Below are positions 53,389-61,984 of a stretch of 64,000 nucleotides of DNA, piece after piece. A model generated the notes under the pieces. The model searched no databases. It had not been told where the DNA came from and was given only the letters and a program-made list of their open reading frames with translations. A program made the position numbers and the translations under genes. Every line of letters begins with the position of its first letter. The first letter of the stretch is position 1. Source of the DNA: F23-B02 sp963625685 (GTDB taxonomy: Bacteria; Bacillota; Clostridia; Oscillospirales; Oscillospiraceae); NCBI GenBank assembly GCA_963625685.1, contig CAVFTR010000001.1, forward strand, positions 372,001 to 436,000, given 5' to 3'.

Positions 53389-54191
53389 AAAAGACTATTG
53401 CTCTTATCTTGTCGGTATTGATGATATGCGCTCTGCTCGCAGGATGCGGCAGCGACGGCGGCAATGACAGCGGATCGGCGCTTGAAAGGGTAAAGGCCGC
53501 CGGTAAGCTCAGCATAGCTACCAGCCCCGACTTCCCCCCGTTTGAATCCCTCTCCGAGGACGGCAGCGTCGAGGGCATCGAGATAGAGATACTCCAGCTC
53601 ATCTGCGACAAGCTCGGCGTTGAGCTCGAGATCAACCAGATGGATTTCGACTCCGTTCTCCCCGGCGTCCAGGCCGGCAAGTACGACGTCGGCGTTTCCG
53701 GCATCTCGATCACCGAAAAGCGTCAGAAGAACGTCCTCTTCACCGACCCCTACTGTCTCGCGGCGCAGGCCATCGTAGTCACCGAGGGCAGCGACATAAG
53801 CTCCAAGGCGGATCTTGAGGGCAAGAAGATATCCGTTCAGACCGGCACCACCGCGGAGAGCTTCTGCATGGAAAGCGGCTACGATGTAAGCTCCTTTGCG
53901 GCAAACAGCGACGCGCAGACCGCGCTGACCAGCGGCAAGGTCGACGCATGGGTCATCGACGACCTCACGGCGGCCGACATGGTAAAGGTATATAACGCGG
54001 CCGGCGGCAGCAAGCTCGTCATCCTCGACGAGGCAATGACCACCGAGCCCTACGCCTTTGCATTCAGCTTCGGCAGCGAGGATCTCGTTGAGGAGATAAA
54101 CTCCATCCTCTCCGAGCTCGTATCCGACGGTACGGTAGCTTCCATCTTTGAGAAGTACGATGCTCCGTACACCTCCCCCGCAAATTCGTAA
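53385..54191 (+). CDS. Amino-acid ABC transporter, substrate-binding lipoprotein
   Basis: This 268-residue solute-binding protein starts at 53385 rather than at upstream in-frame codons inside argH. Its lipobox is LLAGC (Cys21). The family 3 fold is clear: LSIATSPDFPPFE, GIEIEILQLICDKLG, YDVGVSGISITEKRQKNV and ISVQTGTTAESF. Aromatic and acidic pocket residues suit polar or basic amino acids. Its place between argH and argF suggests arginine, ornithine or citrulline as ligand, which is inference. Confidence 0.92.
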   Translation: MKKTIALILSVLMICALLAGCGSDGGNDSGSALERVKAAGKLSIATSPDFPPFESLSEDGSVEGIEIEILQLICDKLGVELEINQMDFDSVLPGVQAGKYDVGVSGISITEKRQKNVLFTDPYCLAAQAIVVTEGSDISSKADLEGKKISVQTGTTAESFCMESGYDVSSFAANSDAQTALTSGKVDAWVIDDLTAADMVKVYNAAGGSKLVILDEAMTTEPYAFAFSFGSEDLVEEINSILSELVSDGTVASIFEKYDAPYTSPANS

Positions 54192-54210
54192 AACCGGAAT
54201 ATAAAACACA

Positions 54211-54258
54211 GGCTTGAGCGTGCAGAAAGGTATGTGACTTTTTTGCACGCTTCAAGCC
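54211..54258 (+). promoter_or_regulatory. Large hairpin between binding-protein and permease genes
   Basis: GGCTTGAGCGTGCA (54211-54224) pairs with a 15-base complement (54244-54258) with one bulged A. No T-run follows. Such stems often protect the upstream mRNA so that the binding protein is made in excess over the membrane parts. Confidence 0.6.
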
Positions 54259-54288
54259 CGTAAAACTACACCAAGTGGAGGCGTATAC

Positions 54289-54987
54289 ATGCTTTTCCTC
54301 ACCCAATGGCTTGAAAAGCTGCGCGAGACCTTCATCGACACCGGCTACTGGACGATGATGGTCGAGGGCTTCGGCAATACAGTGATCATCACTCTCGGCG
54401 CCCTGCTCATAGGCGTCGTTATCGGCATGCTTATAGCCGTGATCAAATACTGCTCGGAGGATGTAAAGGCGCTCAGGCCCCTGGCGTGGCTGTGCGACGT
54501 CTATGTCACGGTCATACGCGGCGTTCCCGTCGTCGTTCTGCTGCTTATCTTCTTTTTCATCATCCTCACGAAGGCTGACGGCATCACCGTCGGCATCCTG
54601 ACCTTCGGCATAAACTCCGGCGCGTACATGGCCGAGCTCATAAGAAGCGGCATAAACGCCGTCGACGCCGGTCAGATGGAGGCCGGGCGAAGCCTCGGCA
54701 TGTCGCGGCTCCAGGCAACGCGCAAGATAATATTTCCCCAGGCGATACGCTATATCCTGCCGGCCATCGGCAACGAGCTCATAGCGCTGCTCAAGGAGAC
54801 CGCCGTAGCCGGCTACGTCGCGGTCGTCGACCTCACGCGCGCGGGAAACCTCGTAAGGAACAACACCTACGACGCGGTCAATCCCCTGCTCATCGTAGCG
54901 CTGACCTATTTCCTGCTCGTTCTGATCCTCTCAAAGCTCCTGGGCAGGGTCGAAAGGAGGCTGTCGAAGAATGATAAGCGTCACTGA
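54289..54987 (+). CDS. Amino-acid ABC transporter permease
   Basis: This 232-residue HisMQ-family permease has about five membrane segments, the TVIITLGALLIGVVIG start and the cytoplasmic EAA-type loop EAGRSLGMSRLQATRKIIFPQA (split at RLQ). It overlaps the ATPase gene by 17 bases. A single permease gene implies a homodimer. Confidence 0.93.
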   Translation: MLFLTQWLEKLRETFIDTGYWTMMVEGFGNTVIITLGALLIGVVIGMLIAVIKYCSEDVKALRPLAWLCDVYVTVIRGVPVVVLLLIFFFIILTKADGITVGILTFGINSGAYMAELIRSGINAVDAGQMEAGRSLGMSRLQATRKIIFPQAIRYILPAIGNELIALLKETAVAGYVAVVDLTRAGNLVRNNTYDAVNPLLIVALTYFLLVLILSKLLGRVERRLSKNDKRH

Positions 54988-55693
54988 GCTGTGCAAATCG
55001 TTTAACGGCATGCAGGTATTAAACGGCATAGATCTTGAGATAGACAAGGGCGACGTCATATGCATCATCGGGCCCTCCGGCTCGGGCAAATCTACCTTCC
55101 TGCGCTGCCTCAATCTTCTTGAAAAGCCGAGCTCCGGCAGTATTCTCTTCGAGGGCTGCGAGCTTACGGCCAAGAACGTCGATCTCAACAGGCACCGTCA
55201 GAAAATGGGCATGGTGTTCCAGCAGTTCAATCTCTTTCCGCATATGACGGTGCTCGATAACCTCACCTGCGCGCCTGTGATGCTCAAGAAGGCCACAAGG
55301 GAGCAGGCGGAGAAAAAGGCCATGGAGCTGCTGGCGCGCATAGGACTTGCCGACCGCGCCGACGCGTGGCCCAATCAGCTCTCCGGCGGCCAGAAGCAGC
55401 GCGTCGCGATAGTCCGCGCCCTGTGCATGGAGCCGGACGTCATGCTCTTTGACGAGCCGACCTCGGCGCTCGATCCGGAAATGGTCGGCGAGGTGCTCGA
55501 CGTCATGAAGGAGCTGGCGGTGAGCGGCATGACGATGGTCGTGGTCACCCACGAGATGGGCTTTGCGCGCGAGGTGTCAAACCGCGTGCTGTTTCTTGAC
55601 GACGGCGTTATCGCCGAGCAGGGCACGCCCGACGAGATATTCGGCGCGCCCAAATGCGAGCGCCTGCGCTCGTTTCTGGCAAAGGTTTTGTAA
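54971..55693 (+). CDS. Amino-acid ABC transporter ATP-binding protein
   Basis: The 240-residue ATPase has Walker A GPSGSGKST (34-42), MVFQQFNLFPHMTVLDN, signature LSGGQKQR, Walker B VMLFDEPTSALDPE and the switch VVVTHEMGFAREV, typical of the polar amino-acid (GlnQ/ArtM) group. It completes the three-part importer within the arginine operon. Confidence 0.95.
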   Translation: MISVTELCKSFNGMQVLNGIDLEIDKGDVICIIGPSGSGKSTFLRCLNLLEKPSSGSILFEGCELTAKNVDLNRHRQKMGMVFQQFNLFPHMTVLDNLTCAPVMLKKATREQAEKKAMELLARIGLADRADAWPNQLSGGQKQRVAIVRALCMEPDVMLFDEPTSALDPEMVGEVLDVMKELAVSGMTMVVVTHEMGFAREVSNRVLFLDDGVIAEQGTPDEIFGAPKCERLRSFLAKVL

Positions 55694-55713
55694 TTATATA
55701 TTGGGAGGGCAAT

Positions 55714-56703
55714 ATGAATCCGTTTTATCACAAGAATTTTCTGAAGCTGCTCGATTTCACCCCCGAGGAGATCGACTGGCTCCTCACATACGCGGCAAAG
55801 CTCAAGGCCGAGAAAAAGGCCGGCACGCCGCACAGGATCTGCGAGGGCATGAATATCGCTCTCATATTTGAAAAAACGTCAACAAGGACGCGCTGCTCGT
55901 TTGAGGTCGCAGCCGCCGATCTCGGCATACATCCGGTGTACCTCGACCCCAAATCGTCGCAGATCGGCAAGAAGGAATCCATTGCCGACACCGCGCGGGT
56001 GCTCGGGCGCATGTTCGACGGCATCGAATACCGCGGCTACGGTCAGGAGCGCGTGGAGGCGCTGGCAAAGTACGCGGGCGTGCCCGTCTGGAACGGGCTG
56101 ACAAACGAGTTTCACCCCACGCAGATACTCGCCGATTTTCTGACCATCCGCGAGCATTTCGGAAGGCTTGCGGGCATAAAGCTCGTATACATGGGAGACG
56201 CGCGCTACAACATGGGCAACTCCCTCATGGTCGGCTGCGCGAAGATGGGCATGCAGCTTGTCACCTGCGCGCCCGAGGGATATTTTCAGGACCCGGAGCT
56301 CGTAGAACAGTGTCAGGCTATCGCCGCCGAAACAGGCGCGGTGCTGGAGTTTGAGACCGATCCCATGCTTGCTGTAAAGGGAGCGGACGTCATCTACACC
56401 GACGTCTGGGTATCCATGGGCGAGCCGGAGGAGGTCTGGGCCGACAGGATAGCGAAGCTCTCGCCGTATCAGGTAAACGAAGGGCTCATGGAGCATGCGG
56501 GAGCGCAGTGCCGCTTCATGCACTGCCTGCCGGCGTTCCACGACCTTGAAACGGAGACCGGCCGCGAGATACAGAAGAAATTCGGCCTTGACTGCATGGA
56601 GGTGACCCACGGCGTATTTGAAGGGCCGCAGTCGATCGTCTTTGACGAGGCCGAGAACAGGATGCATACGATAAAGGCCGTTATCGCGGCGACGTTGGTG
56701 TAA
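55714..56703 (+). CDS. argF: Ornithine carbamoyltransferase
   Basis: ArgF makes citrulline from ornithine and carbamoyl phosphate. The start at 55714 follows GGGAGG; the 329 residues carry STRTR (56-60) for carbamoyl phosphate, HPTQ (134-137), the ornithine loop VSMGEPEE and MHCLPAFHD. Catabolic ArcB shares these motifs, but the argGH and carAB neighbours argue for biosynthesis. Confidence 0.93.
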   Translation: MNPFYHKNFLKLLDFTPEEIDWLLTYAAKLKAEKKAGTPHRICEGMNIALIFEKTSTRTRCSFEVAAADLGIHPVYLDPKSSQIGKKESIADTARVLGRMFDGIEYRGYGQERVEALAKYAGVPVWNGLTNEFHPTQILADFLTIREHFGRLAGIKLVYMGDARYNMGNSLMVGCAKMGMQLVTCAPEGYFQDPELVEQCQAIAAETGAVLEFETDPMLAVKGADVIYTDVWVSMGEPEEVWADRIAKLSPYQVNEGLMEHAGAQCRFMHCLPAFHDLETETGREIQKKFGLDCMEVTHGVFEGPQSIVFDEAENRMHTIKAVIAATLV

Positions 56704-56712
56704 AGGGGCGCT

Positions 56713-57783
56713 ATGGAAAAAGCATATTTGGTGCTCGGCAGCGGCGAGGTCTACGAGGGCCGGCGCATAGGCGCGGCCGGAGACAGCACCGGCGAGCTGG
56801 TATTTACAACAGGCATGGTCGGCTATCTCGAGACGCTCACCGATCCGAGCTACGCAGGTCAGATAATCATGCAGACCTTCCCTCTTATCGGCAATTACGG
56901 AGTCATTCCCGAGGACTTTGAGGGCGCTCCGGCCGCAAAGGGCTACGTGGTGCGCGAGCTGTGCGATACGCCCTCGAACTTCCGCAGCGAGTACGAGCTG
57001 GATAAATTTTTGAAGGACAACGGCATCCCCGGCATATGCGGGGTCGACACGCGTGAGATAACAAGGCTCATACGCGAAAACGGCGTTATTAACGCCGGCA
57101 TCTGCTCCGCTCCCCCGTCGAGCCTTGACGAGATAAACGCCTACGCCGTCTCCGGCGTCGTCGCCGAGGTAAGCTGCAAGCGGAAATACACGGTGCCCGC
57201 CTCGGGCGAAAGGCGCTTTTCCGTCGCGCTCATAGATTACGGCGCGAAGAAGAACATCATCCGCTGTCTTAACAGGCGCGGCTGCGAGGTTACGGTCTAC
57301 CCCTGTACCGTCCCGGCGGAGGAGATACTCTCCGGCGGGCATGACGGGCTCATGCTCTCAAACGGCCCCGGCGATCCGGAGGAGAACGTTTACTGCATAG
57401 AGCAGCTGAAAAAGCTCATCGGCAAAATGCCCGTGTTCGGCATCTGCCTGGGTCACCAGCTCACGGCGCTGGCCATGGGCGGCAAAACGGTAAAGCTCAA
57501 GTACGGCCACCGCGGCGGCAATCAGCCCGTGCACGCTCCCGACAGCGGCAGGACGTATATAAGCAGCCAGAACCACGGCTACGCCGTCGTGAGCGAAAGC
57601 CTGCGCGGCACGGCCCGCGAGATATTCTCAAACGCAAACGACGGAAGCTGCGAGGGCCTCGAGTACCCCGGCCTGAGCTGCTTCACGGTGCAGTTCCACC
57701 CGGAGGCCTGCTCCGGCCCCAGGGACACCGAATTTCTTTTTGACCGCTTCATTGCCATGATGGGAGGTGCACAGGATGCCTAA
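56713..57783 (+). CDS. carA: Carbamoyl-phosphate synthase small subunit
   Basis: CarA releases ammonia from glutamine for CarB. The 356 residues have an N-terminal domain and a class I glutamine amidotransferase domain with Cys245 (GICLGHQ), His329 and Glu331 (FHPEAC). It starts 9 bases after argF, and its stop lies within the start region of carB. Confidence 0.96.
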   Translation: MEKAYLVLGSGEVYEGRRIGAAGDSTGELVFTTGMVGYLETLTDPSYAGQIIMQTFPLIGNYGVIPEDFEGAPAAKGYVVRELCDTPSNFRSEYELDKFLKDNGIPGICGVDTREITRLIRENGVINAGICSAPPSSLDEINAYAVSGVVAEVSCKRKYTVPASGERRFSVALIDYGAKKNIIRCLNRRGCEVTVYPCTVPAEEILSGGHDGLMLSNGPGDPEENVYCIEQLKKLIGKMPVFGICLGHQLTALAMGGKTVKLKYGHRGGNQPVHAPDSGRTYISSQNHGYAVVSESLRGTAREIFSNANDGSCEGLEYPGLSCFTVQFHPEACSGPRDTEFLFDRFIAMMGGAQDA

Positions 57784-60700
57784 GGACAGGAGCATACACA
57801 AGGTACTGGTCATAGGCTCTGGCCCTATCGTCATCGGGCAGGCGGCCGAATTTGACTACGCGGGCGCTCAGGCCTGCCGCATACTCCGCGAGGAGGGCAT
57901 AAACGTCGTCCTAGTAAACTCAAACCCCGCGACCATAATGACCGACAAGCAGCTTGCAGACGAGATATACCTCGAGCCGCTCACGGCGCAGACCGTCGCG
58001 CGCATAATCGAAAAGGAGCGGCCCGACAGCCTGCTGGCGGGCCTCGGCGGCCAGACGGGTCTTACCATAGCCATGCAGCTCAGCCGCGACGGAACGCTCG
58101 CAAAATACGGCGTGCGCCTGCTCGGCACTGATATAGACGCGATAGACAAGGCCGAGGACCGCGAGCTTTTCCGCGAGACGCTTCAGAAAATGGGCCAGCC
58201 GCTCATCCCCTCGGCGACAGCCGACGATCTCGACACGGCGCTGAGGATAGCCTCCGATATAGGCTATCCCGTCATCGTGCGCCCCGCGTTCACGCTCGGC
58301 GGCAGCGGCGGCGGCATTGCCGAAACGGAGGACGAGCTGCGCGTTATCGCAAAAAGCGGGCTCGACATGTCCCCCATCACACAGATACTGGTCGAAAAAT
58401 GCATCTCCGGCTGGAAGGAGATCGAGTTTGAGACCATGCGCGACAGCGCGGGCAACGTCATAGCCGTCTGCTCGATGGAAAACCTCGATCCGGTCGGAAT
58501 ACACACGGGCGACTCGATAGTCGTCGCTCCGGCGCTGACGCTGGCGGACAAGGAATACCAGATGCTGCGCTCGGCTGCGCTGGATATCATATCCGAAATA
58601 GGCATAGTCGGCGGCTGCAACTGCCAGTTTGCCCTTGATCCCGACAGCTTCGAGTACGCCGTCATCGAGGTAAACCCCCGCGTGTCGCGCTCCTCTGCGC
58701 TGGCCTCGAAGGCGACCGGCTACCCCATCGCGAAGATCAGCACGCGCATAGCCCTCGGCTATACGCTCGACGAGATAAAAAACGATATAACCGGCAAGAC
58801 CTGCGCCTGCTTCGAGCCCACGCTCGACTACGTCGTCGTAAAGCTGCCGAAATGGCCCTTTGATAAATTCGCGGGCTCGAGCCGCAGGCTCGGCACGCAG
58901 ATGAAGGCGACCGGCGAGGTCATGGCGATAGCTCCGAGCTTTGAGATGGCGCTTATGAAGGCCGTGCGCGGCGCGGAGATATCCCTGGACACCTTAAACG
59001 CCGCTCCGCTGAGCGCAAAGCCCGTTACCGAGCGTCTTTCAGAGCAGAACGACAGGCGCATCTTCACGGTGTTCGAGGCGATAAAGTCCGGCGTCGCGCT
59101 TGAGACGATACACGATATAACGAAGATCGACCTGTGGTTTTTAAATAAGCTCAAGGTCCTCGCCGACTACGAGGCGGAGCTTTGCGGCGGTATGAGCGCC
59201 GAGCTTTACCTGCGCGGCAAGCATCTCGGCTACACCGACGACGCGCTCAGGCGGCTCAGCGGAGCCGTCAGCCTGCCGGAATTTCACATGAGCTACAAGA
59301 TGGTCGACACCTGCGGCGCGGAGTTTGACGCGCAGACGCCGTACTTCTACTCCTGCTGTGAGAAGATCTGCGAGGCGCGCTCCTTCTCCCGCAGCGGAAA
59401 GCCCGTCGTCATGGTCCTGGGCTCGGGACCGATACGCATCGGTCAGGGCATAGAGTTTGATTACAGCAGCGTACACTGCGTGTGGACGCTGCGCGAGATG
59501 GGCTATGACGTCGTCATCGTAAACAACAACCCCGAGACCGTCTCCACCGACTACGACACCGCCGACAGGCTCTACTTTGAGCCTCTCACGCCGGAGGACG
59601 TCATGAGCATCATAAACGTCGAGCATCCCGTGGGCGTCGTCGTCGCCTTCGGCGGCCAGACTGCCATAAAGCTAACTCAGTTTCTCGACAGGTCCGGCAT
59701 AGCCATACTCGGCACCTCGGCCGAGAGCATAGACATCGCCGAGGACCGCAGCCGCTTCGACGCGCTGCTCGAAAGCTTCGGCATCAGCCGTCCCAAGGGA
59801 ATGGGCGTAAACAGCCTCGAGGAGGCGCTCGAGGCAGCGCAGGCGCTCGGCTACCCCGTGCTGCTGCGCCCCTCCTATGTCATAGGCGGTCAGAATATGA
59901 CCATTTCCCACACGCCGGAGCAGACGGAAAAGTACATGAGGACCATCCTCTCCGGCGGGATAGACAATCCCGTGCTCGTGGATAAATACATGCCCGGCAC
60001 GGAGATCGAGGTCGACGTCATATCCGACGGCGAGAGCGTCCTCATACCCGGCATCATGGAGCATATAGAGCGCGCAGGCGTGCACAGCGGCGACTCGATA
60101 GCCGTGTATCCCCCGTATAACCTCAGCGACAAGGATCTTGAAAAGATATGCGCCTGCTCGCAGAAGCTCGCGCTCGCCCTGGGCACGAAGGGACTCGTGA
60201 ACATCCAGTACCTCATCTATCAGGACGAGCTGTACGTCATTGAGGTAAACCCCCGCGCGTCGCGCACGGTGCCGTATATAAGCAAGGTGACCGACGTGCC
60301 TATGGTCGATCTTGCCTCAAAGATCATGCTCGGCGCGAAGCTCCGCGATCTCGGCTACGGCAGCGGTCTGCATCAGACTCCTCCCTACTTTGCCGTAAAG
60401 GTCCCCGTATTTTCCTTTGAAAAGCTCACCGACGCAAACTCCATACTCGGTCCCGAGATGAAATCGACCGGCGAGGTGCTCGGCATAGGCAAAACGCTGG
60501 CCGAGGCGCTGTTCAAGGGCCTTACGGCCGCGGGCTTCCGTGTTCCGCTGCTGCACGGCGGCAGACGTCCGGGCGTGCTGCTGAGCGTTGAGACAAACGA
60601 CTATCAGGACATCATATCGCTTGCCCGGCGCTTTTATCTGATGGGCATGAAGCTGTATGCGACCGTCGGCACGGCAGAGGCCATTGCCGATCTCGGCATA

Positions 60701-61807
60701 GAGGTGACGTCGGTGCACAACGCGACGGAGAGCGACGAGCTGTACCGCCTCATGGAAAGCGGCGAGCTGTGCTATATCGTCTACACGGGCGCCGTGAAGG
60801 ACGCGACGATGGGCGACTATATATCCCTGCACCGCCGTGCGATGCAGCTGGGTATCCCCTGTCTGACCTCGCTCGACACCGCAAATGCCCTCGCGCAGAT
60901 GATGGAGAGCCGCTACAGCCAGAGCAGCACGGAGCTTGTCGATATAAACGCCATGCGCAAATGGCGCAGGCGCATAAGCTTCACGAAGATGCACAGCTGC
61001 GGCAACGATTATATCTTCATCGAAAACTTCGACAACAGCATAAGCTGTCCCGAGTCGCTGTGCGTGAGCCTCTGCCAGCCGCATTACGGCATAGGCGGCG
61101 ACGGCATCGTGCTCATCGAAAGCTCGAGCGTCGCGGACGTCAAAATGCGCTCGTTCAACCGCGACGGCTCTGAGGGCAAGATGGCCGGAAACAACATCCG
61201 CTGCGTCGGCAAATACATGTACGACGAGGGCTATATCCGCAGAGAATATATAAGCGTCGAGACCTGCAGCGGCATACACCGCCTGCGCCTGTTCGTGCGC
61301 GACGGCAAGGTGAGCTCCGTCCTCGTCGATATGGGCAGGGCCGAGCTGCGCGCCGAAAGGATACCGGCCGTCTGCGGCGGAGACCGGATGATAAACTATC
61401 CGCTCACCGTCGGCGGCAGGGAGTATTCCGTCAGCTGCGTATCGGTCGGGAACCCGCACTGCGTCGTCTTCTGCGATGCCATAGACGCGCTCGAGCTTGA
61501 AAAGCTCGGGCCGGGCTTTGAGTTCTCCCCCGCCTTCCCCGAGAGGATCAACACCGAGTTTGTCCGCGTCGTGAACAAGAACACCCTGCGCATGCGCGTA
61601 TGGGAGCGCGGCAGCGGCGAGACGCTCGCCTGCGGCACCGGCGCATGCGCGGCCGTTATCGCGGCCTGCGAGGCCGGCTACTGCGACAAGGGCAGCGACG
61701 TGACCGTCAGCCTGCTCGGCGGCGAGATGACCGTAAACTACACCGACGAGGGCGTGACCCTGCTTGGCGACGCCACCGAGGTCTACCGCGGCAGCTTTGA
61801 ATACTGA
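57776..61807 (+). CDS. carB: Carbamoyl-phosphate synthase large subunit fused to a DapF-like epimerase domain
   Basis: The start at 57776 follows GGAGG (a GTG 9 bases earlier is less likely) and the frame runs uninterrupted for 1343 residues. Residues 1 to about 1060 are a complete CarB: two ATP-grasp halves (GSGPIVIGQAAEFDYAG; GSGPIRIGQGIEFDYSS) and the MGS-like allosteric domain ending near TANALAQMMESRY. After a basic linker (KWRRR), residues about 1067-1343 form a full-length diaminopimelate-epimerase-like domain (ISFTKMHSCGNDYIF, GIGGDGIVLIE, GNPHCVVF, GSGETLACGTGAC). The second catalytic cysteine is Cys1286, but the first is Ala1137 in KMAGNNIRC, where DapF normally has MCGNG. The fusion and the substitution are both unusual; epimerase activity is uncertain. 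A terminator follows. Confidence 0.92.
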   Translation: MPKDRSIHKVLVIGSGPIVIGQAAEFDYAGAQACRILREEGINVVLVNSNPATIMTDKQLADEIYLEPLTAQTVARIIEKERPDSLLAGLGGQTGLTIAMQLSRDGTLAKYGVRLLGTDIDAIDKAEDRELFRETLQKMGQPLIPSATADDLDTALRIASDIGYPVIVRPAFTLGGSGGGIAETEDELRVIAKSGLDMSPITQILVEKCISGWKEIEFETMRDSAGNVIAVCSMENLDPVGIHTGDSIVVAPALTLADKEYQMLRSAALDIISEIGIVGGCNCQFALDPDSFEYAVIEVNPRVSRSSALASKATGYPIAKISTRIALGYTLDEIKNDITGKTCACFEPTLDYVVVKLPKWPFDKFAGSSRRLGTQMKATGEVMAIAPSFEMALMKAVRGAEISLDTLNAAPLSAKPVTERLSEQNDRRIFTVFEAIKSGVALETIHDITKIDLWFLNKLKVLADYEAELCGGMSAELYLRGKHLGYTDDALRRLSGAVSLPEFHMSYKMVDTCGAEFDAQTPYFYSCCEKICEARSFSRSGKPVVMVLGSGPIRIGQGIEFDYSSVHCVWTLREMGYDVVIVNNNPETVSTDYDTADRLYFEPLTPEDVMSIINVEHPVGVVVAFGGQTAIKLTQFLDRSGIAILGTSAESIDIAEDRSRFDALLESFGISRPKGMGVNSLEEALEAAQALGYPVLLRPSYVIGGQNMTISHTPEQTEKYMRTILSGGIDNPVLVDKYMPGTEIEVDVISDGESVLIPGIMEHIERAGVHSGDSIAVYPPYNLSDKDLEKICACSQKLALALGTKGLVNIQYLIYQDELYVIEVNPRASRTVPYISKVTDVPMVDLASKIMLGAKLRDLGYGSGLHQTPPYFAVKVPVFSFEKLTDANSILGPEMKSTGEVLGIGKTLAEALFKGLTAAGFRVPLLHGGRRPGVLLSVETNDYQDIISLARRFYLMGMKLYATVGTAEAIADLGIEVTSVHNATESDELYRLMESGELCYIVYTGAVKDATMGDYISLHRRAMQLGIPCLTSLDTANALAQMMESRYSQSSTELVDINAMRKWRRRISFTKMHSCGNDYIFIENFDNSISCPESLCVSLCQPHYGIGGDGIVLIESSSVADVKMRSFNRDGSEGKMAGNNIRCVGKYMYDEGYIRREYISVETCSGIHRLRLFVRDGKVSSVLVDMGRAELRAERIPAVCGGDRMINYPLTVGGREYSVSCVSVGNPHCVVFCDAIDALELEKLGPGFEFSPAFPERINTEFVRVVNKNTLRMRVWERGSGETLACGTGACAAVIAACEAGYCDKGSDVTVSLLGGEMTVNYTDEGVTLLGDATEVYRGSFEY

Positions 61808-61825
61808 ATAAAGTGAACATCCCAA

Positions 61826-61859
61826 AATACCGCTGCGATCACATGATCGCGGCGGTATT
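61826..61859 (+). terminator. Terminator of the arginine operon
   Basis: A 15-bp stem with one mismatch (AATACCGCTGCGATC and partner), a 4-base loop and TTTTTG. Confidence 0.85.
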
Positions 61860-61919
61860 TTTGTCATTATAACGGCTTTTGCGCAAAATGCGGGCCAAAA
61901 ATAATATATATTTACGGTG

Positions 61920-61947
61920 TTGACAAAGCTCAAGACGTGTGTATAAT
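61920..61947 (+). promoter_or_regulatory. Promoter of the HMGL-synthase/GntR operon
   Basis: Perfect TTGACA (61920-61925), a 16-base spacer and perfect TATAAT (61942-61947). Confidence 0.82.
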
Positions 61948-61957
61948 TGTATACAAT
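61946..61957. promoter_or_regulatory. Palindromic GntR-type operator over the -10 box
   Basis: ATTGTATACAAT is a perfect 12-bp palindrome fitting the TnGTnnnACnA pattern bound by FadR/FCD GntR regulators. It overlaps the -10 and start site, so binding should repress. The regulator is probably the GntR gene at 63375. Confidence 0.7.
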
Positions 61958-61984
61958 AATACAAAGCAAGGAGGAACGCTTGTT

